NCBI GenBank assembly: GCA_009760855.2 | Contig: WPIO01000053.1 | Location: forward strand, 617,501-681,500 | Direction of reading: 5' to 3' | Length of the DNA stretch: 64,000 nt | Origin: Cristatella mucedo | Taxonomy: Eukaryota; Bryozoa; Phylactolaemata; Cristatellidae | Shown: positions 10,691-21,604 of the stretch, piece after piece | Position numbering within the stretch: position 1 is the first letter of the stretch | Layout of the letters: each line of letters begins with the position of its first letter | Notes under the pieces: model-generated | The model's database searches: none | Told to the model about the DNA's origin: nothing | What the model saw: the letters and a program-made list of their open reading frames with translations, nothing else | Program-made: the position numbers and the translations under genes

Positions 10691-11694
10691 ATTTTAATTA
10701 CTATTATTATTATTATGAATTTAAAGATGGTCAGCACGCCTCTCCGTTCCGTATACGCAAATCTATGGCGATTAGCTATCCTCTTCTGGTGAGTAAATTG
10801 CATGCAATAAGATTTAAGTTCGTCCAATGAAAAAACTCTTAATTTAGTTTTGAAATGCAATTTCATTTTCCCTCCAGCACAGATTTTGCATTAATAAAGT
10901 GAGCTCTAAGCTTGGCCGGCAGGTTTGCAGGCTGTTAAACTAGGCCAGCAAAAATTCAGACCGGCTTTACAACGAAAAGTTGGTCTCCGTAAGTTTTTTT
11001 ACAGAGGCAGCGTTTTGGATTCTTATGCAGGCTGAAATCGTATTCTTTGTAGATTTCTTGGCCCAGTCCTTGCCAAAATAATCACCTGTTAGGATAATGC
11101 TGGAGGGGTGAAGTTACGGGTAAGTTCACATTTTACGAACGTGGCTTGCCGATAGACTGAGTTTTTATGCCAAGCCACTATTATGAAGGCTGCATGACTC
11201 TGAGAAATGCTGTCACGATTGCCTGGAGATTGGGCCTACCAGAATTGTCACCATACTGCCATTACTCAGTGAACCTTTAGTGGCCTTACCTTGTTCGTAC
11301 TTCTATCAACTCCATCTAGTGTAATCTCTGTCTGCTGGCAAGTTTAATGCTTGCATAATGAGGACAGCGTCTTGTTCCTTTGAATGAACTAAGTTGTATG
11401 AGAGCTGAGCCTAGATGAAGCCAGATGCCCGTCGCTGGCTTGGCAGACAGCCAAGAGCAGGGCTGCACGGATTATCCAATGATACTAGAGTGCTGCTGAG
11501 GTATTTACCTTAGCAGTGATTTGGGCTCGAAGATCAATCGGTCAATACGCCATTCATAGAATTCAGAAAGGACGTTTTTTACAGCCTGGACTGAAACGCA
11601 CGTCTCGCCTGCATCTAGTTTCAAGCCAGCTTGTAAATTGGCTGCAAAGTGCTGAAGTAGTCCTTGTGCACTTGAGTTTTGCTTTAAATCACAC

Positions 11695-11965
11695 CGATGC
11701 CTATTTATACGTCCCCAACACGATGACATTTCAAAAGAAGCTTAAAACGCACCTTTTAGTAGAGCATTTGGTAGGTCTCTGTAATTTGTCCTTCGTGTGA
11801 ATGTACGTATATGCATATGTATATGTGCATGTACCTGCTTACGCTGCGCCTTCTGCTTTCGGATGTTACCACCAAACATTTGATAATACTCGATATGCAG
11901 CATAAAGTGCCTAGAGAGATTCGGTTCTCTGAGGGCACTAAATAAATGTATTATTATTATTATTT
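11695..11965 (+). mobile_element. Degenerate L-beta-like LINE 3' end
   Basis: Contains FQKKLKTHLLVEHLVGLCN, related to the L-beta C-terminus (FKKKLKTHLF..), then a tail with AAAGTGCCTAGAGAGATTC and ATTATTATT. It is more diverged than other copies, so it is an older insertion or a subfamily. It lies inside the T1 duplicated segment and is absent from the corresponding place in T2. Confidence 0.7.
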
Positions 11966-12444
11966 AAAAATACCTAATTATGTTTATACCTTGTCGGTGC
12001 AGTAGCTGCGCAGTTTCATAGCTGCATGGTTTCGAGCCGAAATCTAAATTTGCTAGTGCTGCTTTAGTCGTTGTGTACTTTAGTTTTTCTTCAAAAGAAT
12101 ACCGAAACTAAGTATTTACTCTGTCGGTGCAGGATATCGAGTCTTGTGAATAATCTCCTATGCCACGACAGTGTTTTTTAGGGGCATTACAACGATACGT
12201 CTATGTAGGCCATGAGAGCGATTTTATCAGCAGAACCTCAGCAGTAAAATTAAGTAACCCAGTAAAATCAATGCCTCCATGAAGGCAAGTTTCCGAAAAG
12301 CCACAGGCTTTCAACATCAAGCATTATATTTTCGCAACAATGTTGACTGTAGAAAGGCAGTGTTTTGCTCAATACCCTGTCGCGGGTATATATATATATT
12401 AATTGCAATACATTTAGTCTAGCTCTGAGAAAGCGAGTAGCGGC

Positions 12445-12622
12445 ACTTTGTACACCCGCCTGTAGCTACTACTGATTGAGTGGTTTAGTGAGACCCTTGG
12501 ACTGGTCCTGTCACGACGTAGGCATGCAGCCGGTGAGCCAGGACTATGGTTAAACTTGCTCACTTAGAGAAAGTAAAAGTCGTCATAAGGTTCCTGCAGG
12601 TGAACCTGCAGAAGGATCGTAG
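12445..12622 (+). rRNA. Partial, degenerate 18S rRNA 3' end
   Basis: This matches the universally conserved 3' end of eukaryotic small-subunit rRNA in order: TTGTACACCCGCCTGTAGCT, TACTACTGATTGAGTGG, TTTAGTGAG, a variable helix, then AAAGTAAAAGTCGT, AAGGTTCCTGCAGG and TGAACCTGCAGAAGGATC. It carries substitutions and a lost base in the decoding-region motif (ACACCCGCC where ACACACCGCC is expected), so it is a dispersed pseudogene fragment and not part of a functional rDNA unit. It sits inside an intron of T1. The AT-repeat just upstream may mark the left junction. Confidence 0.9.
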
Positions 12623-13090
12623 CTGACGTTTGCTTGGGAATGGCTTAGCGAGGAATGCAAAAGCTCCGTCCGTTGGCTCTAAGGTACGAGCTAGCCGGCT
12701 GCGGGGCGCCGAAAACAAGTCGAGTCGCACCAATGGTGTGATAGGACGATTGCGAATGACACAGATGGTGCAGATGACGTCATTCGTCAGCCTGCTCGGC
12801 TGTCCCCGGACTGCGCCGTCGTGCAGCATGCGGCTGCAACACGAAAACTGTTGATACGACATCTTTCGTTGCCATACCTGTCCGTCAAGTGAAGCTTCTC
12901 AGGGTAGGACGAGTTCGCACTGCTTCGGCGCGAGATTCGATGACTCGTGGAACAATGCATTCTACGATTCGGAGAACGCAAGGAGCGATTCGGTTCGCCA
13001 GTCTGATACGATCTTGGTGATCGACGATACCTTACACCGCACAGCCGTTTTTTCCTTCGTCCTGCTTCCCGCTGCCTCCTCCTCTCTAGG
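12623..13090 (+). other. Possible ITS1 remnant joined to the 18S fragment
   Basis: This directly follows the 18S 3' terminus, is GC-richer than the surrounding T1 intron and has no counterpart in T2 between the matched blocks. The position fits internal transcribed spacer 1 inserted together with the 18S end. I cannot recognise 5.8S rRNA in it. ITS1 is not conserved, so this is inference from position. Confidence 0.5.
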
Positions 13091-13620
13091 TTCACCCTAA
13101 TACAAGCATTAACACGTTTAAACAAAATCCTATATAATCCATAAACCAATAAAACCATAGACCCGCAAAAAACCCACAGCAGTACAGCCTCTGTATCTAA
13201 GCCAAAAGCCGCTTAGGTAGAGTCTGCTTTAAGGCATGATTGTTTTTTGGGTTTTTCCAGAGTTTCAGATGCATATCCATTCAGACATTAATGCTTTCAG
13301 ACAGGTTACGACGGACAGCTTACTTACGATCATGCAAACCTTGACAGCTAAATAAACTCAGGTTGTGCGTTGGCAATGAAAACATAAAGACATGCCCCTA
13401 CGACTATTTCCGATTCACTCCTGGCTGATATATCTGCTCGTCCCAGTTATACTTACCATTTAACATATGTAAGAGATATGGGAGATAAAGATGGCGATAG
13501 TAGAGGTTGTAGCAATAAGTATCCTGTGTTCTTATTTGTTTTAGGCCTTAACATAGTAATTACTTGCTAATGCCTGCTTGAGTAATCAAGATACCTTGCA
13601 AGTAGGCAACCTTTGGTTAT

Positions 13621-13735
13621 CGAGCTGGTTTGATCCAGTGGTTCAGGTGCTTGCATCGACCAAGGTTTGGCTGAAGTCGTGGGCTCGAGCCCCGAGGCAA
13701 GCGTGAAGCGCCTGAATAGAGCACAATTACTATTT
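13621..13735 (+). repeat. tRNA-derived SINE
   Basis: A GAGCTGGTTTGATCCAGTGG 5' part, a B box in GTGGGCTCGAGCCCCGAGGC, and a tail beginning GTGAAGCGCCTGAATAGAG are visible. The tail resembles the L-beta 3' end. The copy is truncated at its 3' side. It is inserted within T1. Confidence 0.75.
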
Positions 13736-14756
13736 AGGAAATGGACCTATAATAAAGAAATTTCGTGATTCGATATGTCTGCTCGTATGGAGAAAAACAG
13801 TTTCCTAGGCGTTTGTGGGTAAAAACAAGAGAGAAAATCAGCAAATGCACAACAATTCATGACAGTGGCGAATTTGACTGTTTAATTGCACTGAAGAAGT
13901 ACGGTATTCTCTTCTGTTATTCTCGGGAATAATAAGGAATACCCAGGCGTTAGTAGCTCAAGAAAGAAGACTTAGCATGCAAGAACAGATTGGTCAAGGC
14001 CTCGTTAAACTGACCAAAAGTAGAAAATTGTCTTCTTGGGTAAGAAATAATCTCAGTATCGTTGGTTTTATGGTAGCACTCCACTGGCTGAGCTGTCTCC
14101 GTTGCTATTCCAGCAGCACAGGGCATGAAATCTATGGCGTCAGTGAGTGCTTGCATGCCGGAGCTAAATCCAGCTGTTCTGCTTAGAATCAAGCTGTACT
14201 GCTTGGATCGAGTTTTACTGTTGAGCTACTTGATAGAATTATATTATAAACTGTTTATAAACTGTGCTATCGAGATTGTTCCTGTTCTGTGAAAGTCAAT
14301 TTCGTAGAAATTTATCTAGCTCTACTAAGTTGCTGCATATTTTAGTCAATTTTTCATTATTTAGTCATTTCAATTCGGAGTTGCAAGCACAGCAGCAGCT
14401 GCTTAGGTCGCCAATCAGAGGCTGTTTATGCTGCCGACCTTGTACAGGTCTGCTCTGATGGTGGGCGTATAACTATCCAGGCAGCTATAGTGAACTACAT
14501 CATTGCCAGGTACCGGTTGAGTTCCTCAACGCTTGTGTGGCGTTTATTAGGGATGTGAGCCCAAAGCAGACACATTGAAAACGAAGACTAACGGACATAT
14601 GATCGTAAGTGTATGAGAATGGATGCGAGAGCATAAAAGCATTGAATAAGGTCCGTGAAAATCTGTCCAGCTTCTTTTGAGTGACCACTCTGCCATGATG
14701 ATGCATCACCTCATGAACAGGTGACAAGGCCATCAATGGGCTTCTCAGCGTTTTGA

Positions 14757-15195
14757 GGACATGATAAGTTAAGTGGAGCTACATCGCTCACCTTTTGAAG
14801 CTCCTGCGATTCAGCTTAGCATGAATAATAAAAGCGAGAGGAGGTTTGGACAAAAACTGGAAAGCTACAAATAAGCCCTGCATCTTGCCTCTCACACGGG
14901 AGAGCAATGAAAAGTCATGTTTCATACAAAAAGGGTCAAGATAGTGCAACAACCTGCCAATTCTAGCACCATCGAAACGTAAATATCAGACAGTAAAAAT
15001 ATTGCGTGGATGAATGCAACTCATAGGAAATCTGAGGATACGATAGGTTGAGTGGAGCTCCATCACCAACGTTTTTGAAGGTCAGCTTAGCATGAAGAGT
15101 TATTGAGGGAGATGAGGTCGGGGCCAAAACTGAAAAGCTAAGAATAAGGCTCTGCATCTTGCCTCTCATGCAAGGGAGCAATGAAAGTCATCCTT
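14757..15195. repeat. Tandem duplication, about 280-bp period, two copies
   Basis: Blocks at about 14757-14920 and 15035-15195 share GATAAGTTAAGTGGAGCT-like starts, CAGCTTAGCATGAA, AAAACTGGAAAGCTA-like sequence and the CTCTGCATCTTGCCTCTCA end. A third, weaker copy lies at about 16440-16570. All are within T1. No coding potential was recognised. Confidence 0.65.
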
Positions 15196-15305
15196 ATAAT
15201 CGTAACAATAATAATAATAATGCATTTGATATAGCGTCTTCAGAGAACTCAATCTCTTTCTAGGCACTTTGCATTTGCTGCAAAGGAAGCACGATCACAA
15301 GCATA
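15195..15305 (-). mobile_element. L-beta LINE 3' tail
   Basis: On the minus strand it reads the L-beta 3' terminus (CTAGAAAGAGATTGAGTTCT) ending in ATTATTATT. Only about 110 bases are present. Confidence 0.8.
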
Positions 15306-15317
15306 TAATTCCTTCCT

Positions 15318-15425
15318 TTTTTCCAGCGCCCTAAGAAAACTTAATCTCTATTCAAGCACTTCACATAAGCTACAACCTCGGCCAGACCTTGGTCGCGGTG
15401 AACAACTTAACCACTGGGCCAAAAA
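15318..15425 (-). repeat. tRNA-derived SINE, degenerate
   Basis: On the minus strand it has the order GGTTAAG, GACCAAGGTCTGGCCGAGGT, then GTGAAGTGCTTGAATAGAG, as in the better copies, but the B box is eroded. It lies next to an L-beta tail in the same orientation. Confidence 0.6.
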
Positions 15426-15764
15426 GAACTGCTTCATTCTATTATATTTTTACAATATATAGATCAAAATAAGGTACCGACCTTCCAACTCGAGCCCCAT
15501 CGCAGCATAAATGTACAACAAAAATAATTCCCTAGATGACTAAAAGTCACAGTAAAAGTGGCGTGCACAAAACTTGCGACTGTTTCTGAATAGGGAACAG
15601 CTGTATTACCATAAGCCATGTTTTCTTTTAATAATCAACTGAAATTTGAGTCTTGAAATGCAGCTGCTGAATATGGCGACCACTTATACTTGCAGCTGAT
15701 AACCAAAGCACAGAGAGTTACAGCATAGGAAGTATTTATGCAGTCTCGATGCTCTCCACATTGC

Positions 15765-15965
15765 TCATATAATAATAATAATACTAATGCACTTGATAAA
15801 GCGCCCTCAGAGAACTTAATCTCTTTCTAGGCGCTTTACATTTGCTGCAAAGTGAAATGCAATTGAATGGTAAGTAAAATCATGCTTGAAAAACAAACAA
15901 AATGAATAACATGGTTAAGGGTGACGTGCACAGGGTCAGCAAGCATAAGCAAAATAGGCGGATGC
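15765..15965 (-). mobile_element. L-beta LINE 3' fragment
   Basis: Minus-strand L-beta 3'UTR with the AAGCGCCTAGAAAGAGATTA motif and ATT-repeat end. It is 5'-truncated to about 200 bases. Confidence 0.85.
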
Positions 15966-15989
15966 TCATGCTCCGCTGATCAGCTGCTA

Positions 15990-16067
15990 ATATATATACA
16001 CACACATATATATATATATATATATGCATATATATATATGTATGTATATATATATACATACACACAT

Positions 16068-16115
<48 letters not shown>
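15990..16115. repeat. (TA)n/(TATG)n microsatellite
   Basis: A long TA-rich simple repeat interspersed with CACACA and TATGTA. It generates spurious Tyr/Ile open frames on both strands. Confidence 0.95.
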
Positions 16116-16116
<1 letters not shown>

Positions 16117-16121
16117 GTTCC

Positions 16122-16256
16122 TTTGTATAGCTCTCCAAGATAACTTAATCTTTATTCATGTGATTCACATATACCTCGGGACTGGGGCCCACGAGTTCAG
16201 CCAGACCTCGGTCGGGGCGAGCACCTCAACCACCGGACCAAACCAGCTCGGCACCG
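16122..16256 (-). repeat. tRNA-derived SINE
   Basis: Minus-strand copy with GCCGAGCTGGTTTGGTCC, GAGGTGCTCGCCCCGACC and a mutated B box. Its LINE-like tail (GAATAAAGATTAAGTTATCT) is on the low-coordinate side. Confidence 0.75.
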
Positions 16257-17657
16257 AGACTTTGGAAAGCCATACTGTTCACCAATACTGTTCACCAATC
16301 CAGCACAGCACTCCTTCGCTGCCTGTACTTACCTGCTGCTGCCATCTGTTGCTGTCTCTGTTTCCCAGTGCATCGGTTGACCGTGTGGATTGCAAAGGAC
16401 TTTACAGTGGACCAGGGTAGTAAACTTGAGCTAGCTCAATCACTTTGTCCTGCTGTTGTGATTCAGCTTAGCAAGAAGTAGTAAGTGTGGCTGGGGCAGA
16501 AATTAAAAAGCCAAAAACAAGACCACACGTCTTGCAGTAGTAAAGTAAAGCAACGAAACCTCTTACTTAATATCATTGTGTAAAGACGCTATGAGCAAAG
16601 ATAACACCATGACTAAGTAAAGCATCATCGCACGTAAATGTCATACAATTGTAAATTGCCTTATGGAAAGAGACTGCTCTGTTGCAACTGGTAGCACAAT
16701 TCTGCTCCTTTGTTTCTGCAAAAGACGACGTGTTGTTCTATCATCGATTATATTTTTCTATAAGCAACTGCAATGCGGTCAGCAAACTCTGACTTACAGA
16801 GCGTTGCAGCTGGGCCTCACTCCCGCTGGCCACAGACATAATCTAGATAGCAAATGTTATGTCTACGATTGCTACTGTTCACCAGCTGCCATTCATTCTG
16901 TTGCTGCCTGTTTACCAATGCAACAATTCACCAGCCGTTCATTCAGCTCTCTCTCGCTGCACGTATTCACACAATGCAGCGTTCGTTGTAACAGAGCAGC
17001 AGCCAGAGCTGCTGAACTTCGGCCCGGCCTCGAGCAGCTTCCAGGTGCCCGACTAGCACTGTCACCTGACTGTGACGTCAGAGAGGCATCTGCTGCTGGC
17101 TGTAACGGATCACGGCCTGTGGGAATGTAGCATGAGCTCAAGCGAGCTGAGCATCTGAAAACCTACGAGGCTGGGCAACGGACATGACAACTTGGTCATT
17201 GCAGTGCTGTCAAAGGGTGGACTGCCGAGCTGCTGTATGCAACTCACGGCTCGTCCTGCTGCTCAGACGCACCTCGGCTGCTGCTGCTGCTTTAGGAGAA
17301 TGGCAGACGAATCGAGGGCAGACGTGTCGCTGTGCTGTAGTTACCTCGCTGGGACCTGTCCGAGCACGGTGACCTGCTCGCTGTGACCGAGGACTTTGGC
17401 CCAGAGCTGCAGTTGCTGTTGTTGAGCACGGGGCAGATGCTGTACAGCAGGAAGTACACATATTATATATGCAGTGTGGCTCTCAATGCTGCTGCTCTGG
17501 TTGAGTGACAGCAAGGTATAGCTAGACGATGGAAGAGAGCTGTGCGTGGTAGACAGGTAAAGCCACCGAGATGACACCGAGGTGACAGAATGTGGGGACA
17601 CAAGCTGAGAAGCGAGGAGGCAACGTGGGGCGTCTGTGCTGCAGGCAGCCTCGTGAT

Positions 17658-18667
17658 GTAATGAAATGTATCTCCGTCTCCAACGCTACAAGGCCGCACA
17701 GACAATGTGGGTGTTACGCAGGAGAGTTTTGTAGCGCACTCACAGCCTAAGCGACTCACGGTACGCATTCGGTACCCAACAGACTTCGTCTCACACAACA
17801 AAGAGAAAGTTGGAAGCATAGCAGAGTCGAATAGTGGCATGGAAGTAGCAGCTCAGGACTGCTGGAAAGGATGAACCATGGTCGGCAGCAGTAGAGCAGT
17901 TGGCGTTGCATATGAATCATGGAAGCGAATTCCACAGTCTAGGACCTGCAGAGCTAAAGCTTCTGTCGCCAATGGTCTTTAAGCAGAGGAATGGAACGGC
18001 TAATTTATTATATTATTATAATTTAAACAGGACTTGAGGGCACTAGGAGGCTGAAACGGATACAGCAGCTCAGCTAGGGATAGAGGAGCTAAGCCGTGGC
18101 AGGCCATGTGGGTCAGCATACGAACTTTGCTCTGCATCCGTTGATCGACCGGCAGCCATCCTAGCTCATTTAGCACAGCAGAGACATGGTCGAACCTCTG
18201 GGACTTGAAAACTAGCCTTGCAGCTACATTCATAGTCATTTGTAGCAGCCTTGTTGCTTTTTTTGGTAGCCCGGCTCAAAGGAATGTACAATAATCAATC
18301 GGAGACAGAATTAATGAACTAGTTAAACATTTTGCAAGCCACTGTGGAAGACAGCTCCTTATCTTAGATAGGGATCACACGTGATGGCTAGCTGTAGAAC
18401 CAGTCCTCTGAAAATAAAGCTTTTAAAATTAAGGCAGCTGTCGAAAACGACACCTAATTAATGAACTAGTTAAATATTTTGCAAGCCACTGTGGAAGACA
18501 GCTTCTTATCTTAGATAGGGATCACACGTGATAGCTAGCTGTAGAAGCAGTCCTCTGAAAATAAAGCTTTTAAAATTAAGGCAGCTGTCGAAAACGACAC
18601 CTAAATTTCGAGCACACGATGATGGTCGCACAACAGCATCACCTATTAGAAGACCAAGGCCTTTTAA
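17658..18667 (-). mobile_element. L-alpha LINE 3' half, inserted in the T1 propeller exon
   Basis: Minus-strand L-alpha copy. CGTGAT at 17652-17657 recurs at 20585-20590, giving a 6-bp target-site duplication around the whole composite insertion. The 3' end (GACGGAGATACATTTC on the minus strand) is at the low-coordinate side. The T1 propeller sequence is continuous from 17657 to 20585 when compared with T2. An L-beta element interrupts this copy at 18668-19190. Confidence 0.88.
18311..18604 (-). repeat. 147-bp tandem duplication inside L-alpha
   Basis: 18311-18457 and 18458-18604 are near-identical (few substitutions), both beginning TTAATGAACTAGTTAAA. The duplication falls in the reverse-transcriptase region and breaks the element's frame. 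Confidence 0.9.
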
Positions 18668-19190
18668 GGTTTTGTCGCTCACTTTTAGGTCACTTCGTTC
18701 TTTGCCTCCAGCCTACCTCTCAGATCCACTCCCCACCAGGCCAATCATCGTATCACCCGCTTTTCGGAATCCAAGAGCCTACCAATACCTCGTACAAACG
18801 TCGAATCCTTTGGAGACCGTGCATTTAGTTCGCATGCTCCCAAAGCCTGGAACTCATTCCCGACTTGCGTCAGAACATTCCCTGACTTGACCCCATTTAA
18901 AAAGAACTTGAAAACGCACCTATTTAGGACAGCATTTAGTGGGTCCCTGTGATTCGTCCTTTATGTGCTTGTGCATGCTGACACTGTGCATGCTGCCACT
19001 AACTACACTTGCATGCTGACCCTGTGCATGTCACCCCTAACCATGTTATTCATGTTGTTTATCAAGCATGATATTACTCAGCATTCAATCGCTTTTCCCT
19101 TTGCAGCAAATGTAAAGCGCCTACAAAGAGATTGAGTTCTCTGAGGGCGCTTTATCAAGTGCATTATTATTATCATTGTTATTATTATGA
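18668..19190 (+). mobile_element. L-beta LINE, 523-bp truncated insertion within L-alpha
   Basis: It starts within the L-beta reverse-transcriptase C-terminal region (GGTTTTGTCGCTCACTTTTA) and runs to the ATTATTATT tail. TTTTAA at 18662-18667 and 19191-19196 flanks it and is single copy in intact L-alpha, so it is a likely target-site duplication. This is the youngest layer of the T1 stack. Confidence 0.9.
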
Positions 19191-20584
19191 TTTTAATCCA
19201 GCCACACGCTTAGGGTGTCCTATGAGCAGAAGTTCGGTTTTTATCGTCATTTAGTTTCAAGAAGTTTTCCGACATCCAGGATCAAATGTCGGCAAGGCAA
19301 GCATTCAATTTCTCAGTTGCTGCAGCAGACTTCGACGGTTTGAATGACAAATACAACTGAGTATCGTCAGCATAAAAGTGATTCCTTATTTCATGGGCCT
19401 TAATCACTTTTCCCAGAGGTTGAGTATAAATGGAGAACAGCAAGGGATCGAGTGCAGACCCTTGAGGGACTCCACAGGTGACCGGCCTTGTGTGTGAGAC
19501 CTGATCCCCACACGATACGGATAGAACACGATTAGACAAGTACGATTTAAACCACGCCAATGCCTTATCTGCCTGACCGGTCATTGTTCTCAATCGTTCA
19601 AGTAGAACATCGTGATCAATGGTGTCGAAGGCAGCTGACAAATCTAGCAGAGCTAGGGCAGTGACATTCCTGTCATCGTTGTCACATAGAATGTCAATGT
19701 TAACTCGGAGGAGAGCAGCTTCTTTGGAATGCTGCCTCTTGAACCCTGATTGAAATTTTTCTGACATTTCATTATTTTCAATATGTTCAAACAGCTGCTT
19801 AGCAACAATTTTTTTAAGAATCTTTGATAAAAAAGAAGGGAAACTGGGCGATAGTTTGCAAGGACGTCTGTGTCTAATCCAGGTTTTTTTAAGTATGGGT
19901 CTAACCATTGCCGATTTGAAGGACTTAGGTACAACCCCTTTTTCAAAGAAGCATTACAAATTTTGGTTATGGCAGGGCTTAGTTGGTCTGCCAGTGAAGA
20001 CTGCAGAGATGATGATATAGAGGCCTCAGGAAACGAGCACTTTTAATAGACCTTATTAAGGTAGCCACATCGCATGCAGAAACCTCGGAAAATCTTTTAA
20101 AAAAGGTCACAGATTTTGAGTCTGGAATTGCTTCACTCGGATGGGGCTTTCTGAATGCACGAATGTGGACAATTTTTTTCAGTATAGAAGGCTGAAAATT
20201 TTCGGCTGAGCCATTAATATCTGGGGAGTCAGACCTCTCAGCATTGGCAAGTAAATTCTTTACCGTTGTATAAATCTGCTTTGGGTCTGACTGGCAGGAC
20301 TTCAGTTTTCGAGTGAAATAGGGAGCCCTGGCTTTTTTAAGTTGGTGTAAACTGGAAGGAACTCTTTGAAATTAATTAGATCTGCATCAGACCCGAATTT
20401 CTTAAAACGATGTTTAAGTCTGCGCTTAGCACGGTGCATCTTTTGAGGTTTTTTGTAGTTTGAAAGGAATATTGGCGACTCTGTACACGGATAGAATAAA
20501 CGTGAGCAGGCTTGCCAAGAGCACTCCTAAGTGTCATGTTCACTGCATCAGTGAGGGTATCGAGGCTGTCGATTGAGTCATGCA
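19191..20584 (-). mobile_element. L-alpha LINE 5' half with reverse transcriptase core
   Basis: Minus-strand ORF 19908-19282 carries the non-LTR reverse transcriptase core: LLDLSAAFDTIDHDVL, the VTCGVPQGSALDPLLF palm motif (usually GVPQGSVLGP) and the catalytic [11 protein letters not shown] box. Upstream, frames at 19653-19946 and 20376-20597 give the linker region (NYRPVSLL, DSIDSLDTLTDAVN). It is the most complete L-alpha copy in the window. No endonuclease domain is recognisable, so it is 5'-truncated. Frameshifts make it inactive. Confidence 0.9.
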
Positions 20585-20819
20585 CGTGATTGTGCAAGGG
20601 TGGCGAGGCAGCGAGACTTGGAGCACCGTGTGGCTGGGGAGACGGCGATCACTGTGTGACGCTCAGTGCACAGACTTGGAGGTCTACAGCAGATCCTCCC
20701 ATAGCATCAGCAGCCATGGACTGCAGGAGCATCTGTACTTGTCACCGATCAGAGGACAGAGGACCTTGCTAGCCATGCTGGGCTGGGATGAAGCAAGTGA
20801 GGAGAGTGTGGTGACTATG

Positions 20820-20935
20820 TCCCACCTGCTGCTGCAGCAGCAGGTGCAGCTGCAGCAGCAGGTGGGACATGGTCACCATACTCTGCTGCAGCAGCTGCAG
20901 CAGCAGGTGGGACAGCTACATCACACTGCATGTCA
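20820..20935 (+). repeat. CAG/CTG-rich imperfect repeats at the end of the T1 propeller
   Basis: CTGCTGCTGCAGCAGCAGGTG blocks recur four times in alternating form, including the palindromic CTGCTGCTGCAGCAGCAG, where T2 has ordinary coding sequence ending the propeller. This is local repeat expansion in the pseudogene. Confidence 0.75.
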
Positions 20936-21029
20936 CTAAGCTTGGCTTCATTAGGTCAACTGCCTGTCGCGCACCTGGCACTTACCCTGTTGGGAAAGTA
21001 ATAAAGTAATCCGTGATTTATCGAGTCGC

Positions 21030-21472
21030 ACGACCTGTCGTCCGGCGACAGTCTCCTTCTACAAGCTTGAGCCAGTTGCAGACGCCACTGCATTGAGTAG
21101 CTGCCGGCGTTCGGTCAATGCTACTTCCTAGCAGAAGCTGCGCCAACGTCACTACATGCCAGAGAGCTAGCAGCTAATCTGCTAGCTAGTCTCGCCTCGT
21201 TGCCGGCTGCCGGACTTTTCGGTTGCTTGCCTGCCTTAAAAGCTGCGTCGGGCCTTGACTTGCTACAGCAGGACGAGCAAACGTAACCGGATAGCTTGAG
21301 TCTAAAGTGAAGGTGAGGCAGGCGAAGCTTTCCTTGGGCTGTGCGAAGCTACACCGGTTCAGACCAAGTTTAATTAGCAGATTCGTACTAAATCGAGCGG
21401 ACGCCGCGGCTGTATTTCCGGCGACAAAGAGATTATAACAATTAAATGAAAAAATATACAATTAATGTGCAC
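21030..21472. other. Intergenic, nothing recognised
   Basis: The sequence downstream of the T1 poly(A) signal has no identified feature apart from the beginning of the GC-rich quasi-repeat described at 21190-22800. Confidence 0.45.
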
Positions 21473-21600
21473 AGCGCCCTAAGAGATTTCTATCTCTGTT
21501 CAGGCGCTTCACATATGCCACGGGGCTCCAGCCGACGACCTTGGCCTTGGGCGAGCCTTATCAATAGGGCCACACCAGGGTGGCGCCCGGGCTAGGTTTG
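21473..21600 (-). repeat. tRNA-derived SINE, degenerate
   Basis: On the minus strand the tail GTGAAGCGCCTGAACAGAG and a B-box remnant GTCGTCGGCTGGAGCCCCGTG are visible; the A-box half is poor. Confidence 0.65.
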
Positions 21601-21604
21601 GGCC

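Larger units (their letters stand above)
11041..21020 (+). pseudogene. T1: decayed TRIM-like gene copy, interrupted by LINEs and rDNA
   Basis: Blocks along this stretch match the T2 gene in the same order and orientation. 11041-11300 matches T2 exon 2 and flanking intron (37771-38010). 11450-11610 matches 38515-38690. 12120-12360 matches 38805-39045. 13195-13500 matches 39640-39900. 13540-14215 matches 44460-45120. 16790-17657 plus 20585-20830 match the propeller exon 45240-46250. The RING/coiled-coil exon is not found upstream. The exon-2 equivalent has an early stop and the propeller reading frame is broken. The shared introns show segmental duplication rather than retroposition. AATAAA at 21000-21005 corresponds to the T2 poly(A) signal. 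Confidence 0.8.
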
